Positions 25,350 through 33,805 of a stretch of DNA of 64,000 nt are shown here, piece after piece. A program made the translations under genes and the position numbers. The stretch covers positions 1 to 64,000 of the forward strand of contig JAEWET010000020.1 in NCBI GenBank assembly GCA_023389195.1, read 5' to 3'. How positions within the stretch are numbered: the first letter of the stretch is position 1; each line of letters begins with the position of its first letter. The notes under the pieces are model-generated. The model saw nothing but the letters and a program-made list of their open reading frames with translations. It was not told the DNA's origin and did not search any database. This DNA comes from Aliihoeflea sp023389195. GTDB taxonomy: Bacteria; Pseudomonadota; Alphaproteobacteria; Rhizobiales; Rhizobiaceae.

Positions 25350-26006
25350 GGGAATGATCCATCTGTTCGTTGAGCCGAGTGACCATCGTCGCTTCGATAA
25401 CGGGCAGCAGTTCGGCAATGGCGACCGGCGGGACGCCGAGGGCGTCACCGAGCGCGAGCGCGGCCGACATGTCCCAGCCGATCACCGCGCCGGGCAGCAC
25501 ACGCAATTGACCGCCAAGGCGGCCGACCAGGTCCCAGACCTGCCAACCCTCCGGAGTTTCCGGACGGTTCAGCCGCGCCGGGCAGTCCGGGCAGGTTTGC
25601 GGGCAGGCTTGGCAGTAGCGCTCGCCCCCGCCGAAGGACCATTCGGCGAGAGCGCGGAGCCGTTTTTTTCCTGTTCCAGCAGCAGACCCTTCGAGACGTA
25701 GGTCAGCTGGAACGCCTCGAAGATCGGCCAAACGTCGAGCAAAGCGTCGATGGCCTCCGGGCTCGGGTCGATGGGGTTGCCGTCGGCGTCACCGATGCCC
25801 TCCCACGCGAGCACCGCCCGCCGCGCCAGCGCCTTGGCGAAGGCGACCGCGCGTTCCTCGTCGGAGGCGTCCTCGGGCACCGCCTCGACCACCGGATCGC
25901 TGCGCGTCGCCACCATCAGCGCGGTGGTCAGCGGGCGCAGTTGCACCCGCACGCCGGGCGCCAGGTCATGCCAGCGCGGCGCGTTCGTCAGATCGAGCGT
26001 GAGCAT
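25330..26006 (-). CDS. Tail assembly chaperone GT, -1 frameshift fusion product
   Basis: Predicted fusion of about 225 residues: 115 codons of the upstream chaperone, a -1 slip at 25662-25668, then 110 codons to a stop at 25330. The downstream part is Cys-rich at first (CQACPQTCPDCPARL) and then helical (IGWDMSAALALGDALG). It has no convincing start of its own: the frame is open upstream only through the overlap. In lambda-like phages the G and GT products load the tape measure, which is the next gene here. This is inferred from arrangement plus the slippery sequence; no protein data were available. Confidence 0.75.
25569..26006 (-). CDS. Tail assembly chaperone G
   Basis: 145 residues: start MLTLDLTNAPRWHDLAPGVR, a helical core (ALARRAVLAWEGIGDADGNP, then DVWPIFEAFQLTYVSKGLLL) and a basic Ala/Pro-rich tail after the slip site. 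Position between tail tube and tape measure, and the in-frame slippery heptamer, identify it as the zero-frame tail chaperone. Start at 26006 overlaps the tail tube stop (ATGA). Confidence 0.8.
   Translation of the reverse strand: MLTLDLTNAPRWHDLAPGVRVQLRPLTTALMVATRSDPVVEAVPEDASDEERAVAFAKALARRAVLAWEGIGDADGNPIDPSPEAIDALLDVWPIFEAFQLTYVSKGLLLEQEKNGSALSPNGPSAGASATAKPARKPARTARRG
25662..25668 (-). promoter_or_regulatory. Programmed -1 ribosomal frameshift site A AAA AAC
   Basis: On the minus strand the zero-frame codons are GAA AAA AAC, so the heptamer A_AAA_AAC sits in exactly the right phase for a simultaneous -1 slip. The new frame continues as CGG CTC CGC and stays open for 110 codons until just inside the tape measure gene. 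Without a slip the zero frame ends at 25569. Seven consecutive A residues are rare in this high-GC region. Confidence 0.85.
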
Positions 26007-26947
26007 CAGTATTCCTCGATGTCGTTGATCAGGGTGGCGGTGCACATCCGGCCAACCACGCTGTCGCGGGCGGCCTGCCAGTCGAATGTCGCCTGCACGC
26101 CCTGCGGTCCGGAAATCTCGATGCGCGGGCGCGGCAGGTAGACGGCGTGCACCGTGAAGGTGAAGGTCTCGCCAGAGGGCAGGACGTAGGCGAATTCCAT
26201 CTCGCAGGCCTCGCCGTTGATCGCCTGCGTCACCAGAGTCTGGTCGGCGAAGCGGACCTCGATCCGGCCCGTCAGCGCCGCGATGGACGGGTCCGCGCCA
26301 TCGATGCGGCCGTCCGAGCGGATGGTCTCGATCCGGTCGAGGTTGTTGGCGTAGGTGATTTCGGCCGAGACCACGTTGCCGAGGGCGGTTCCATTCCGGG
26401 TAATCGACCCGTTGAAATGCCCGAAGCGCTTCAGCTCCAGCGCGGCGGGCGTTCCCGCGCTCGTCGTGGTCCCGACCGTCTCGCCCTGCGCCACCAGCCG
26501 TGCCGTCGCGCTCAGCAGGCCGGACCGCTGCATCTGCCAGCTAATTTGGTCGAGCACGCAGCCGGAGTACATCGCGTACCGCGGCACCTCCGGCATGCCG
26601 GTCTCGATCGACATGCTGGGCAGCGTCCAGGAACCTGACTGGAATTCGTGGCTGTACGGGGCTTCCGCGCCGGTGGTCGTCGGCGCGCCGAACGCCGCCT
26701 TGAGCCAGAAGCCGAAGCCTGAAGCGTCCAGCGGCACCACGACATCGCCGTCCGCCGTCACCGCATCCTTGATCGGCGCCAGCGGGTCGCGGCCGTAGCC
26801 GAGAAGCTCCGGGTTCAGCAGCGGCTGCTCCGCGCCGAGCGAGGTGCTGGCGAAAGGCATGCGGGTGAAGCCGCTCGCGGGCGGCGTTCCATAGATGGAC
26901 TCGAACGCAAGCGCCATCAGCGCCCGCGCCCCTTGGGCTCGTGCCAT
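26006..26947 (-). CDS. Tail tube protein
   Basis: 313 residues, rich in beta structure, located directly upstream of the chaperones and downstream of the tail terminator, which is the place of the major tail (tube) protein in siphoviruses. Features: ALMALAFESIYGTPPASGFT at the start, SGSWTLPSMSIETGMPEVPR in the middle, and a C-terminal domain with the repeat-like strand FTFTVHAVYLPRPRIEISGP. Assignment rests on order, size and general fold. Confidence 0.82.
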   Translation of the reverse strand: MARAQGARALMALAFESIYGTPPASGFTRMPFASTSLGAEQPLLNPELLGYGRDPLAPIKDAVTADGDVVVPLDASGFGFWLKAAFGAPTTTGAEAPYSHEFQSGSWTLPSMSIETGMPEVPRYAMYSGCVLDQISWQMQRSGLLSATARLVAQGETVGTTTSAGTPAALELKRFGHFNGSITRNGTALGNVVSAEITYANNLDRIETIRSDGRIDGADPSIAALTGRIEVRFADQTLVTQAINGEACEMEFAYVLPSGETFTFTVHAVYLPRPRIEISGPQGVQATFDWQAARDSVVGRMCTATLINDIEEY

Positions 26948-26970
26948 GTTCGTCTCCTGTGGTCGGTTGG

Positions 26971-27390
26971 TCAGGCCAGCGGATCGGCCGTGGAATAGTG
27001 CAGCACCACCGGGATGACGGCGGCCTTCAGGCTCGCTGCGCCCTCGACCGGCAGATCGATGGGGCGCGGCGCTTCGGCTTCAACCCAGTCGCAGAGCCCG
27101 CCAAGTGTGCGGTCGGCGGCGAGCGCTGCGCCGACGCTGGCGGTCAGCGTGTCGAAAGCCGCATCTCGGTGCGCGCCCTGCACAACCGCCTCGATCTCGG
27201 CGCGATGCTGGTAGTGGTAACGCAGCGGCGACATCGTCACCTCTGGCTCCCCCGGCTCGCCATCGCGCAGGATCAGGAGGCCAGCGGCGGGTACACGCTC
27301 AGGCAGCACCTCGCCGCGCAGGGCGGTGGCAGGTAGCGCCGAGAGGCGCGCGTGCAGCGCGGTGAGGACGGTTTCACGGGGCGTGGGCAT
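26971..27390 (-). CDS. Tail terminator-like protein
   Basis: 139 residues starting MPTPRETVLTALHARLSALP. Size and place (between head-tail genes and tail tube) fit the tail terminator that caps the tube and joins it to the head. Homologues are sometimes labelled acyl-CoA transferase without clear reason. Start at 27390 was chosen because the more N-terminal residues of the longer open frame are unlike the family and no upstream ribosome-binding site is visible. Confidence 0.7.
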   Translation of the reverse strand: MPTPRETVLTALHARLSALPATALRGEVLPERVPAAGLLILRDGEPGEPEVTMSPLRYHYQHRAEIEAVVQGAHRDAAFDTLTASVGAALAADRTLGGLCDWVEAEAPRPIDLPVEGAASLKAAVIPVVLHYSTADPLA

Positions 27391-27579
27391 GACAATCGTT
27401 CGTGAGCATCGAACTCGTCGAGGGCTTTGCGCGGTGCTAGACATCTCCAAAGGCACACATAAGATCGGTGCTCAAATCGATGCTGCACAAAGAATTCCAA
27501 TTGCCCGGGGATGGTCTTGAGCTTTTTCAGGACCAGGGCGGGTGACGAAGCATAGTTCTGCTAGCTGGAAGCCTCGAAA

Positions 27580-28557
27580 TTGCAAGCATATGAAAACTCG
27601 CCGTCTTGGCTCACCTACCGCGATCTTCTCAAAGATCGCTTCGGCATCCAGATCGACACCGCCCCAGCTGAAGACTGGAAGGCAATTCGTGGCCATCAAG
27701 TTCATATCGATGATTGGCGCCCTGAAGGACAGACGAAAGGCACTGTCGTTCTGGTCCATGGTGCCGGAGGCAATGGCCGTATTCTTGCCCCTCTCGCCGA
27801 CCTGGCGGTTTCCTTGGGCTGGCGTGCGTTGGCGCCAGACCTGCCGGGATACGGCATCACTCGACCGTCTCCAGCGTTCAACTGGGAGTATGAGGAATGG
27901 CCGCTTGTAGTGGCAGAGATCGCGGATTCCTGCGACCCGCCCGTGGTCATCATGGGTTCTTCGATCGGTGGCATGACAGCGGCGCTTGCTGCCAGAAATT
28001 CGCGCGCTGTCGACGGCGTTCTCGTAACGACCCTTCTGGATATGGCAGACCCCGCGATCTTTATCCGCGCTGCCCGCTGGCGCTGGTTGGGCATAGCCTC
28101 ATTGCTCGGTTTTCGGCTAGTGCCGGCAATCATCGATCGGATCGCCCTACCGCTCTGGTTGACTGCACCGATGAGAGCGATGAGCAGCGATCCTGCCATG
28201 CAAAACTACTTCGTGACTGATCCGCTCCTCGGGAAGCGACGTGTGCCGTCCCGCCTTTTCCGCACCATGCATGCGTGCAAGACCTCGGTCATCGATCCCG
28301 GATGCCCTCTTCTCTTGGTACATCCCGGCGCAGATGCCTGGACTCCGACGACCATGAGTCGTCCGGCGTTTGATCGCGTAAGAGGTCAGAAGCACTTACT
28401 TGAACTGACCAATGGCTCGCATCTGCCGCTTGAGCGACCTGCATTCGATGAGCTCAAGGATGCGGTTGGTTCGTTTCTGTCATCTGTGCTTGAGGGCCGA
28501 GAGCGTGACGACATGGCAAGCCGAAATGAGAATCGGGCAGACACCGGACGGGTTTGA
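27580..28557 (+). CDS. Alpha/beta hydrolase cargo gene inside the prophage
   Basis: 325 residues, opposite in strand to every structural gene around it. The fold is clear: oxyanion region VLVHGAGGNG (about 56-65), nucleophile elbow GSSIGG with catalytic Ser, acid Asp in HPGADAWTP, and His in NGSHLPLERP. This is a serine hydrolase of the monoacylglycerol-lipase/S33 type; the substrate is unknown. No ATG exists near the start; TTG 27580 (or CTG 27562) must be used, since stops lie just upstream. GC is visibly lower than in neighbours. The flanks 27391-27579 and 28558-28609 are noncoding. It looks like a moron acquired for lysogen fitness or lysis. Confidence 0.8.
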   Translation: MQAYENSPSWLTYRDLLKDRFGIQIDTAPAEDWKAIRGHQVHIDDWRPEGQTKGTVVLVHGAGGNGRILAPLADLAVSLGWRALAPDLPGYGITRPSPAFNWEYEEWPLVVAEIADSCDPPVVIMGSSIGGMTAALAARNSRAVDGVLVTTLLDMADPAIFIRAARWRWLGIASLLGFRLVPAIIDRIALPLWLTAPMRAMSSDPAMQNYFVTDPLLGKRRVPSRLFRTMHACKTSVIDPGCPLLLVHPGADAWTPTTMSRPAFDRVRGQKHLLELTNGSHLPLERPAFDELKDAVGSFLSSVLEGRERDDMASRNENRADTGRV

Positions 28558-28609
28558 GAATGGCAGAGTTGTCACGTCCCGGCAGCTAACAGCACAGCGG
28601 ACATCCCTT

Positions 28610-29236
28610 TCACCGACCCTCCACCCAGCTCGCCACGATCAGCCTCGGCACGCCATCCAATGCCCGGTCTGCATCCCGCGCGAGGTCCAGCCGCTTCGGC
28701 AGCTTGACCTGCGGCACCAGCAGGAAGATCGGCGCGGTGACCTTGCCGCGCCCGGTCTTCGAGCGTGACTCCACCGCCTGGCCCTTCGTGTTCAGCCGAC
28801 CCTCCGCCACCAGCAGGCTCGGGCCAGTGCGGCGATAGACGAAGCGTAGCCGCAACCCGCGTCGCCGTTCCCACTCGCCGGGAGTGATCCTGCCGCCACG
28901 CAGGGACTTGCCCGCCGCAGGCAGCGGGATGGCGAGCCAGAACCCGTCTTTGGATCGGATCAGCGGCCCGGTGTCATGGGCACCGACGATGACCGGGGCC
29001 TTCGACCAGACCAGAGCCGCGGCGTCCAGGCTGTCGCCCGACCTCGGGAAGTTCTGGCTCCGGATCGAGTTGGCCAACCGAGACCCGAGCCCCGCGCCAG
29101 TGATCTGCAACCGCCAAGCCGTCTTCAGCCCGGTCCCAGCCTCGCGCATGGCGGCCGTGACAGCGCGTTCGCCCGCGGCGACCTCGGCCGCCATCATCGC
29201 GACGATGTCGGGATCGATGTCGAGCTTCAGTTTCAC
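28610..29236 (-). CDS. DUF6441 head-tail region protein
   Basis: 208 residues, starting MKLKLDIDPDIVAMMAAEVA, with ERAVTAAMREAGTGLKTAWR and a basic C-terminal half. DUF6441 proteins occur between head and tail genes and correspond in place to HK97 gp10-type neck proteins that help head-tail joining. It overlaps the next gene by 4 bp upstream. Exact role inferred from order only. Confidence 0.75.
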   Translation of the reverse strand: MKLKLDIDPDIVAMMAAEVAAGERAVTAAMREAGTGLKTAWRLQITGAGLGSRLANSIRSQNFPRSGDSLDAAALVWSKAPVIVGAHDTGPLIRSKDGFWLAIPLPAAGKSLRGGRITPGEWERRRGLRLRFVYRRTGPSLLVAEGRLNTKGQAVESRSKTGRGKVTAPIFLLVPQVKLPKRLDLARDADRALDGVPRLIVASWVEGR

Positions 29237-29544
29237 GCGGGCCTCAGATCAACGGTCCAGACCAGCCGCTCGCGGTCGCGGGCGGGCTCGCCCTGAATGA
29301 AGAAGGCGTCGCCGTCGATCTCGATCCGGTCGCCGGGGCGCGGGTTCTGCACCTCGGCGACGCGCAGGTCGATCCGGGTGGTCTCGGACCAGAGGCGCGC
29401 ATCGCCGAAGTCGGAGACGACATCCGCACGCCGGGCGACGGCACGCACCAGAACGGGCGCGCCGCCGTCGGCGATGTAGACCGCGTCCCGGCCAATGTTC
29501 GGATCGGCGAAGAGCGCGCCAACCGCGGCGGCGCAGGCGCTCAT
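29233..29544 (-). CDS. Head-tail joining protein
   Basis: 103 residues starting MSACAAAVGALFADPNIGRD, containing VLVRAVARRADVVSDFGDAR and the strand pattern RIDLRVAEVQNPRPGDRIEI, followed by an ERLVWTVDLR C-terminus. Similar short beta-rich proteins act as head completion or stopper proteins. Start at 29544 overlaps the DUF2190 stop, supporting coupling. Confidence 0.72.
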   Translation of the reverse strand: MSACAAAVGALFADPNIGRDAVYIADGGAPVLVRAVARRADVVSDFGDARLWSETTRIDLRVAEVQNPRPGDRIEIDGDAFFIQGEPARDRERLVWTVDLRPA

Positions 29545-29879
29545 CAGAACGTCGCGTTCAGGCGGACCCGGCCGATGGTGTCGCCCGCGCCGCTCGCCAC
29601 CGCTTCGACCGCCACGCCGACGAGGGTGTTGTCGGTGGCGACCGTGGTGCAGCGCTTGTTGGTGTCGTCCCAATAGACCTTCGCGCCGACGGTCCAGGCC
29701 TGCGAGCCGACCTTGGTGATGTCGAACACGCCGACGAGCGCGGTCTCGACGGGATCGCCGAGGGCGGCGGCGCCAGCCGCGATGCCGAAGATGGAGCCGA
29801 CGAGCAGGCCATCGCCTGAGGCGACGGCATATGGCGCGGTCAGGGTGATGGTGTTGCCGGGCTGGACGTAGTTTTTCAT
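29544..29879 (-). CDS. DUF2190 capsid decoration-like protein
   Basis: 111 residues matching DUF2190: MKNYVQPGNTITLTAPYAVA at the start, GLLVGSIFGIAAGAAALGD, and VYWDDTNKRCTTVA near the end. These are small beta-rich proteins next to the capsid gene, often capsid-stabilising. It lies 77 bp downstream of the protease-capsid fusion gene. Confidence 0.88.
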   Translation of the reverse strand: MKNYVQPGNTITLTAPYAVASGDGLLVGSIFGIAAGAAALGDPVETALVGVFDITKVGSQAWTVGAKVYWDDTNKRCTTVATDNTLVGVAVEAVASGAGDTIGRVRLNATF

Positions 29880-29956
29880 GATGGGGATCCTTGTGGAAAG
29901 ACGACGGGCGGCCCGATTGGACCGCCCGTGTGTCAGGGTTCAGGAAGGTGTGCGGC

Positions 29957-32035
29957 TTACGCGCCCGGGTTCTTGTAGAGGCCGCGCCAGTCGATGGCCT
30001 TGGCGCCGAAGTCGAGGCGGCACTTGATCTCGACGCCGTCGACGTCGAAGCCGTTGCGCGTCTCGATGTAGGCGCCCTGCTGACCCTCGAGATAGGCGTA
30101 CTCGATGGTGTCGATCTGGTTCGGGCTGGCGGCCAGATACCAGGCGGTCTCGCTGGCCGCGTCGAGGCGTGGCTCGCTGATCGGCGCGAGCGTCCGGATC
30201 GACTGCGGCACCACGCTGGACGTCGCGGGGGGCACGAGGTTCTGCGCGACCAGCTGCTCGGCCTTCAGCTCCAGCGATGCGGGCACGATCAGGAAAGCAG
30301 GCCGGACGTTCAGCACCGTCTTCTTGTCGAGGCCGGTCTGCTTGGCCATCGCCGCGCGCGCCGCGCCCACGCTGCCGACATCGAGCGCCGCGCCGGTGCC
30401 CGCGAGGTTCTTGTGGGTGGTGTGGAACAGCGCGTTGCCGTCGGCCATGGCGGGGTTGGCGGTGATGATGCCCCAGACCACGTCCGACTCGAGCTGGGCG
30501 ATGGAGTTGCCGTACATCGCCGGGATGCGCGTGAAAGCGTCGAGATCGTCGTTGATCAGCGTCTGGCGGGTGATCGCGACCACCCGGCCATAGGTCTTGA
30601 CCTTGTAGCTTTCCTTGCTCTCGCCCAGCGTCCCGCGCTTGAACTCGCCGCTCTCGCCCACCTCCAGCAGCTGCGGGGCTTCGCCGAGCTGCACCCGGTG
30701 CATCGCCTTGAAGTCGGTGGCCAAAACCTGGCGGCAGAACAGCATGAAGGTGCGGGGATAGGCCTCGTAGGCCTGCCGCAGGGTCTTGTTGGTGACCGCC
30801 GACAGGATCTCGGGGAAGTCCGAGGTCGAGTGCAGGGCGCGCGTCGCCACTTCGTCGCGCGACAGGCCGCGCGTGTTGACCCCGGCGTTGCCGAGGCTTT
30901 CACGAGCCAGTTCCAGCAGCGTCATGCCGCGGTACTGGCGCGCGGCATCCTCCAGCTGGAACAGAGTCGGGCTGTAGCGGTGCAGCAGCGCGTTCGCCAC
31001 CGCATCTCGGCGGGTGATGTGCTCGTCCCGGCCGCCGAGCGGCACGGAGAGATGGGGGAAGGTCCGGGTCTCGTCCGACTTCGCGGCGACCTGATCGAGG
31101 ATCAGGCGGCGGGACTCGTCGACGCTGACGCCGCGCTTGACCAGATCCTCGGCGAAGCCGCGCTCGAGGTTCAGGCGCCCGGCCAGATCGTAGATGGTCG
31201 AGACGCGGTCGCGCTCGGCCTCGCGGGCGCGGGTGGCAACCGCTTCGGTGTCGGGCGCGGGAGTTGCCTGCGTCTTCGGCTGGCTGCGCGTCTCACTTGC
31301 GTGGACCTTCGGTTCGCTGGCCACGACCTTCGGGTCGGGCGCAGCCGCTTTCGGCTCGGTCATGGGGGTGTCCTCGGTTTCGACCGGCTCGGTCGGCTGG
31401 GTGGTGGCGGGGGTTGCGGCGTCGCTCGCCGGGGTCTGGGTCTTGTCCGTCATCGGGATCGGTCCTTTCGTGGTGGAAGGGGCGTCCCGGCGGCGAAGGA
31501 CGCAGTCGTGAAGGGGGTGCTGAGCGCGGAAACCCGCGGCCGGATCGGCGCCGACCGCGACGGCGGAGACCTCGAATGGCGTCCAGTCCACCGCGCGCCA
31601 AAGCTCGCGGGCAGCCTCCGGCTTCGAGACCTCGAAGCGGTGGACCTGGTAGCCGATCGAGACCGCCCGGATGTGCCCGGCCTGGATGTCGCGCCAGATC
31701 GGCTCGACATCGACGCGCTCGGAGATGCGCACGAGCGCGATGCCGCGCCCGTTCTCGATCCGCGCCGAGCCCGGCACCACCGATCCGATCACCGCGTCGA
31801 GCGTGTCGAGCTCGTGCACCTTCAGGAACGGCGCGCCCGCGTTCAGCCGGTCGAGCCGCACATGGGCGGGATCGAGGCTCAGCTCCTCGTCATAGGGCTC
31901 GCCGAAGAAGGTGGCGCGACGGACGCGCGCGCCTGCCGACCAGACCACCTCGACGGTGCGGCTGTCGGCATCGGCCGTGTTCGGTGCAAGCTCCGCCGAC
32001 CGGCGCATGGCCGGCAGTTCGATCATCGTGTCCAT
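29957..32035 (-). CDS. Prohead protease - major capsid protein fusion
   Basis: 692 residues. Residues about 15-170 form an HK97-type (U35) prohead protease: FLKVHELDTLDAVIGSVVPG with the catalytic His and HIRAVSIGYQVHRFE with the catalytic Ser. A Pro/Thr/Ala-rich linker of about 100 residues follows, which may act as scaffold. The rest is an HK97-fold capsid protein (FPEILSAVTNKTLRQAYEAY, then LEVGESGEFKRGTLGESKES and LRTLAPISEPRLD-like RTLAPISEPRLD). Having both in one chain means protease, scaffold and shell are made in equal numbers and probably separate by self-cleavage. Confidence 0.92.
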   Translation of the reverse strand: MDTMIELPAMRRSAELAPNTADADSRTVEVVWSAGARVRRATFFGEPYDEELSLDPAHVRLDRLNAGAPFLKVHELDTLDAVIGSVVPGSARIENGRGIALVRISERVDVEPIWRDIQAGHIRAVSIGYQVHRFEVSKPEAARELWRAVDWTPFEVSAVAVGADPAAGFRAQHPLHDCVLRRRDAPSTTKGPIPMTDKTQTPASDAATPATTQPTEPVETEDTPMTEPKAAAPDPKVVASEPKVHASETRSQPKTQATPAPDTEAVATRAREAERDRVSTIYDLAGRLNLERGFAEDLVKRGVSVDESRRLILDQVAAKSDETRTFPHLSVPLGGRDEHITRRDAVANALLHRYSPTLFQLEDAARQYRGMTLLELARESLGNAGVNTRGLSRDEVATRALHSTSDFPEILSAVTNKTLRQAYEAYPRTFMLFCRQVLATDFKAMHRVQLGEAPQLLEVGESGEFKRGTLGESKESYKVKTYGRVVAITRQTLINDDLDAFTRIPAMYGNSIAQLESDVVWGIITANPAMADGNALFHTTHKNLAGTGAALDVGSVGAARAAMAKQTGLDKKTVLNVRPAFLIVPASLELKAEQLVAQNLVPPATSSVVPQSIRTLAPISEPRLDAASETAWYLAASPNQIDTIEYAYLEGQQGAYIETRNGFDVDGVEIKCRLDFGAKAIDWRGLYKNPGA

Positions 32036-32040
32036 GAAGG

Positions 32041-33594
32041 TCAGTCCTGTTGGTCGGCCTGCGCCGGGTCATTGTCCGCGTCGGCGGCCGGGTCGTCGGC
32101 GGCCGGATCGGTCGCCGGGTCGCTGGCCCCGTCTTTGGTCTGCGCGCTGCCAGTCTTGGTGACGCGGCGCGGGTCGCTGTCGAGCACCAGCCCCAGCGCG
32201 TCGAGCTTGGCGTTGGTCGCGGCGATCTCGGCCAGCACCGCGTCAGGGTTACGGCCCTGTTTCGCGATCACCTCGGCCAGCGTCATGGTGCCCGAACGGA
32301 TCGACAGCAGGTTCGCCATCGCGTCCTTCTGCGGATCGACCGCCTCGAACTTCGGCGGCGACCATTCGACCGGCACGGTCGGCGTCGGGATCTGGCCCGC
32401 TGCCCATGCGGCTTCCGTGAACCAGCGCCAGACGGGGGCGCAGAGCATCGGAATGAACAGCTGCCACTGCACCGCGTCGATCATGCGGCGGAACTCGACG
32501 AGCCCCGCCCGGATCGAGGAATAGTTGACCTGGGAGAGGTCCCCGGTCAGCAGCTCATAGGGCACCCGGAACCCGGCCGAGATCGTGTGCAGGCTCGCGC
32601 GCTTGTATTCGCCGTAGCCGCCGGTGGCGGCGGGCTGGTTGAAGCGGATGTCCTTGCCGCCACGAGCATAGGCGATCAGCCCCGGCTCGAACTGCTCGAC
32701 CCGGTTGCCGTCGGCATCGACCACGGAGGGCGCGATGCCCTGCTGCGCCTCGTCGTCGCCGAAGACGATGGCGGTGACGCAGGCCTCGGTCTTCTTGCGG
32801 ACCAGTTCGGCCACCTCGTAATCGTCGAGGTCCCGCAGGGATCTTATCACCGGTGCGCCCCAGGGAACGCCCCGGGCATGCGTGCGCTGCTTCTCGTAGA
32901 TGTGCGCGATCTCGGTCGCGGGCACCGGGCGGCTTTGCAGGCCGTTCTGCAGTGCCCCGTAGGCGTCGCCGGGATGCTCGGCATGGAGCCAGTAGGCGCG
33001 GCGCTTGCCGACCGGGTCGAACTCGATCCCCTGCACCAGCCGCCCCGCACCGAGCGCGCCGGATTTCGTGGCGTCGAGGAAGTCCGCCTCCAGCACCTGC
33101 AATTGCAGCGGCACTGGCAGACCATCCGACGACCGGCGCAATCGGCGGCGCACCAGGACCTCGCCCGCTTCGACCATCTCGCGGCAGATCAGCGTCTGCA
33201 GACCGTAGAAGTCGATCTGACCATCGGCATCGCACTCCGCCGTCCAGCGCTCGAACAGCGCATCGACCTTGCGGTCGAGCGTGTCGTCGCCGCTCGCGGC
33301 GCGCGGCATGATGCCCGCGCCGATGATGTTGTTCACCAGCACTGCGACGGCCTTGGCCGCATGCGGGTTGTTGCGCACCAGATCGCGCATCCGGTCGCGC
33401 AGCAGGGCACCGGCCACGCCGATCTCGGTATCGGCCGAGGATCCCGGCGCGCGCCAGCCCTCGGTCCGCCGCCCGCGCGCGGCGCCGTCATACCCCCGCG
33501 TCAGGGTCTCGAAGGCCTGACGCGCCATGACGCGGCGCGCGGCCATGCGCGGCGCCACCGTGGCGATGGCGTGGTCGAACCAGTTCGCCGACAT
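32041..33594 (-). CDS. Portal protein, lambda type
   Basis: 517 residues. Lambda gpB-like features: RDLVRNNPHAAKAVAVLVNN, DADGQIDFYGLQTLICREMV, VLEADFLDA, GIEFDPVGKRRAYWLH and RVPYELLTGDLSQVNYSSIR. It ends in a low-complexity Asp/Pro/Ala tail. It forms the dodecameric DNA gate of the head and lies between gpW-like and capsid genes as expected. Its stop overlaps nothing; the gap to the capsid gene is 5 bp. Confidence 0.93.
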   Translation of the reverse strand: MSANWFDHAIATVAPRMAARRVMARQAFETLTRGYDGAARGRRTEGWRAPGSSADTEIGVAGALLRDRMRDLVRNNPHAAKAVAVLVNNIIGAGIMPRAASGDDTLDRKVDALFERWTAECDADGQIDFYGLQTLICREMVEAGEVLVRRRLRRSSDGLPVPLQLQVLEADFLDATKSGALGAGRLVQGIEFDPVGKRRAYWLHAEHPGDAYGALQNGLQSRPVPATEIAHIYEKQRTHARGVPWGAPVIRSLRDLDDYEVAELVRKKTEACVTAIVFGDDEAQQGIAPSVVDADGNRVEQFEPGLIAYARGGKDIRFNQPAATGGYGEYKRASLHTISAGFRVPYELLTGDLSQVNYSSIRAGLVEFRRMIDAVQWQLFIPMLCAPVWRWFTEAAWAAGQIPTPTVPVEWSPPKFEAVDPQKDAMANLLSIRSGTMTLAEVIAKQGRNPDAVLAEIAATNAKLDALGLVLDSDPRRVTKTGSAQTKDGASDPATDPAADDPAADADNDPAQADQQD

Positions 33595-33803
33595 CAGCGA
33601 TCCCCGCGCGAGAAGCCCGCGAGCCCGGCCACCGGCAATGGCCGCGTGCTGCCCGCGATGGCGCGCTCGATGGTGCGGATGCGGGCGAGCAGGTCCTCGG
33701 CGGAGCCGTAGTCGACGGATTTGCCGTCGTAGCTCACCCGCGTCGTGCCGCTGGCATAAGCGCGGCGCAGCGCCGAGAGCTCGGTTTCCGTCCAGTCGGT
33801 CAT
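33594..33803 (-). CDS. gpW-like head-tail joining protein
   Basis: 69 residues: MTDWTETELSALRRAYASGT, then VDYGSAEDLLARIRTIERAI. This matches the gpW family, which binds under the portal. The ATG at 33803 lies 2 bp after the terminase stop, and the gene's stop overlaps the portal start. The longer frame upstream only mirrors the terminase gene. Confidence 0.88.
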   Translation of the reverse strand: MTDWTETELSALRRAYASGTTRVSYDGKSVDYGSAEDLLARIRTIERAIAGSTRPLPVAGLAGFSRGDR

Positions 33804-33805
33804 GT

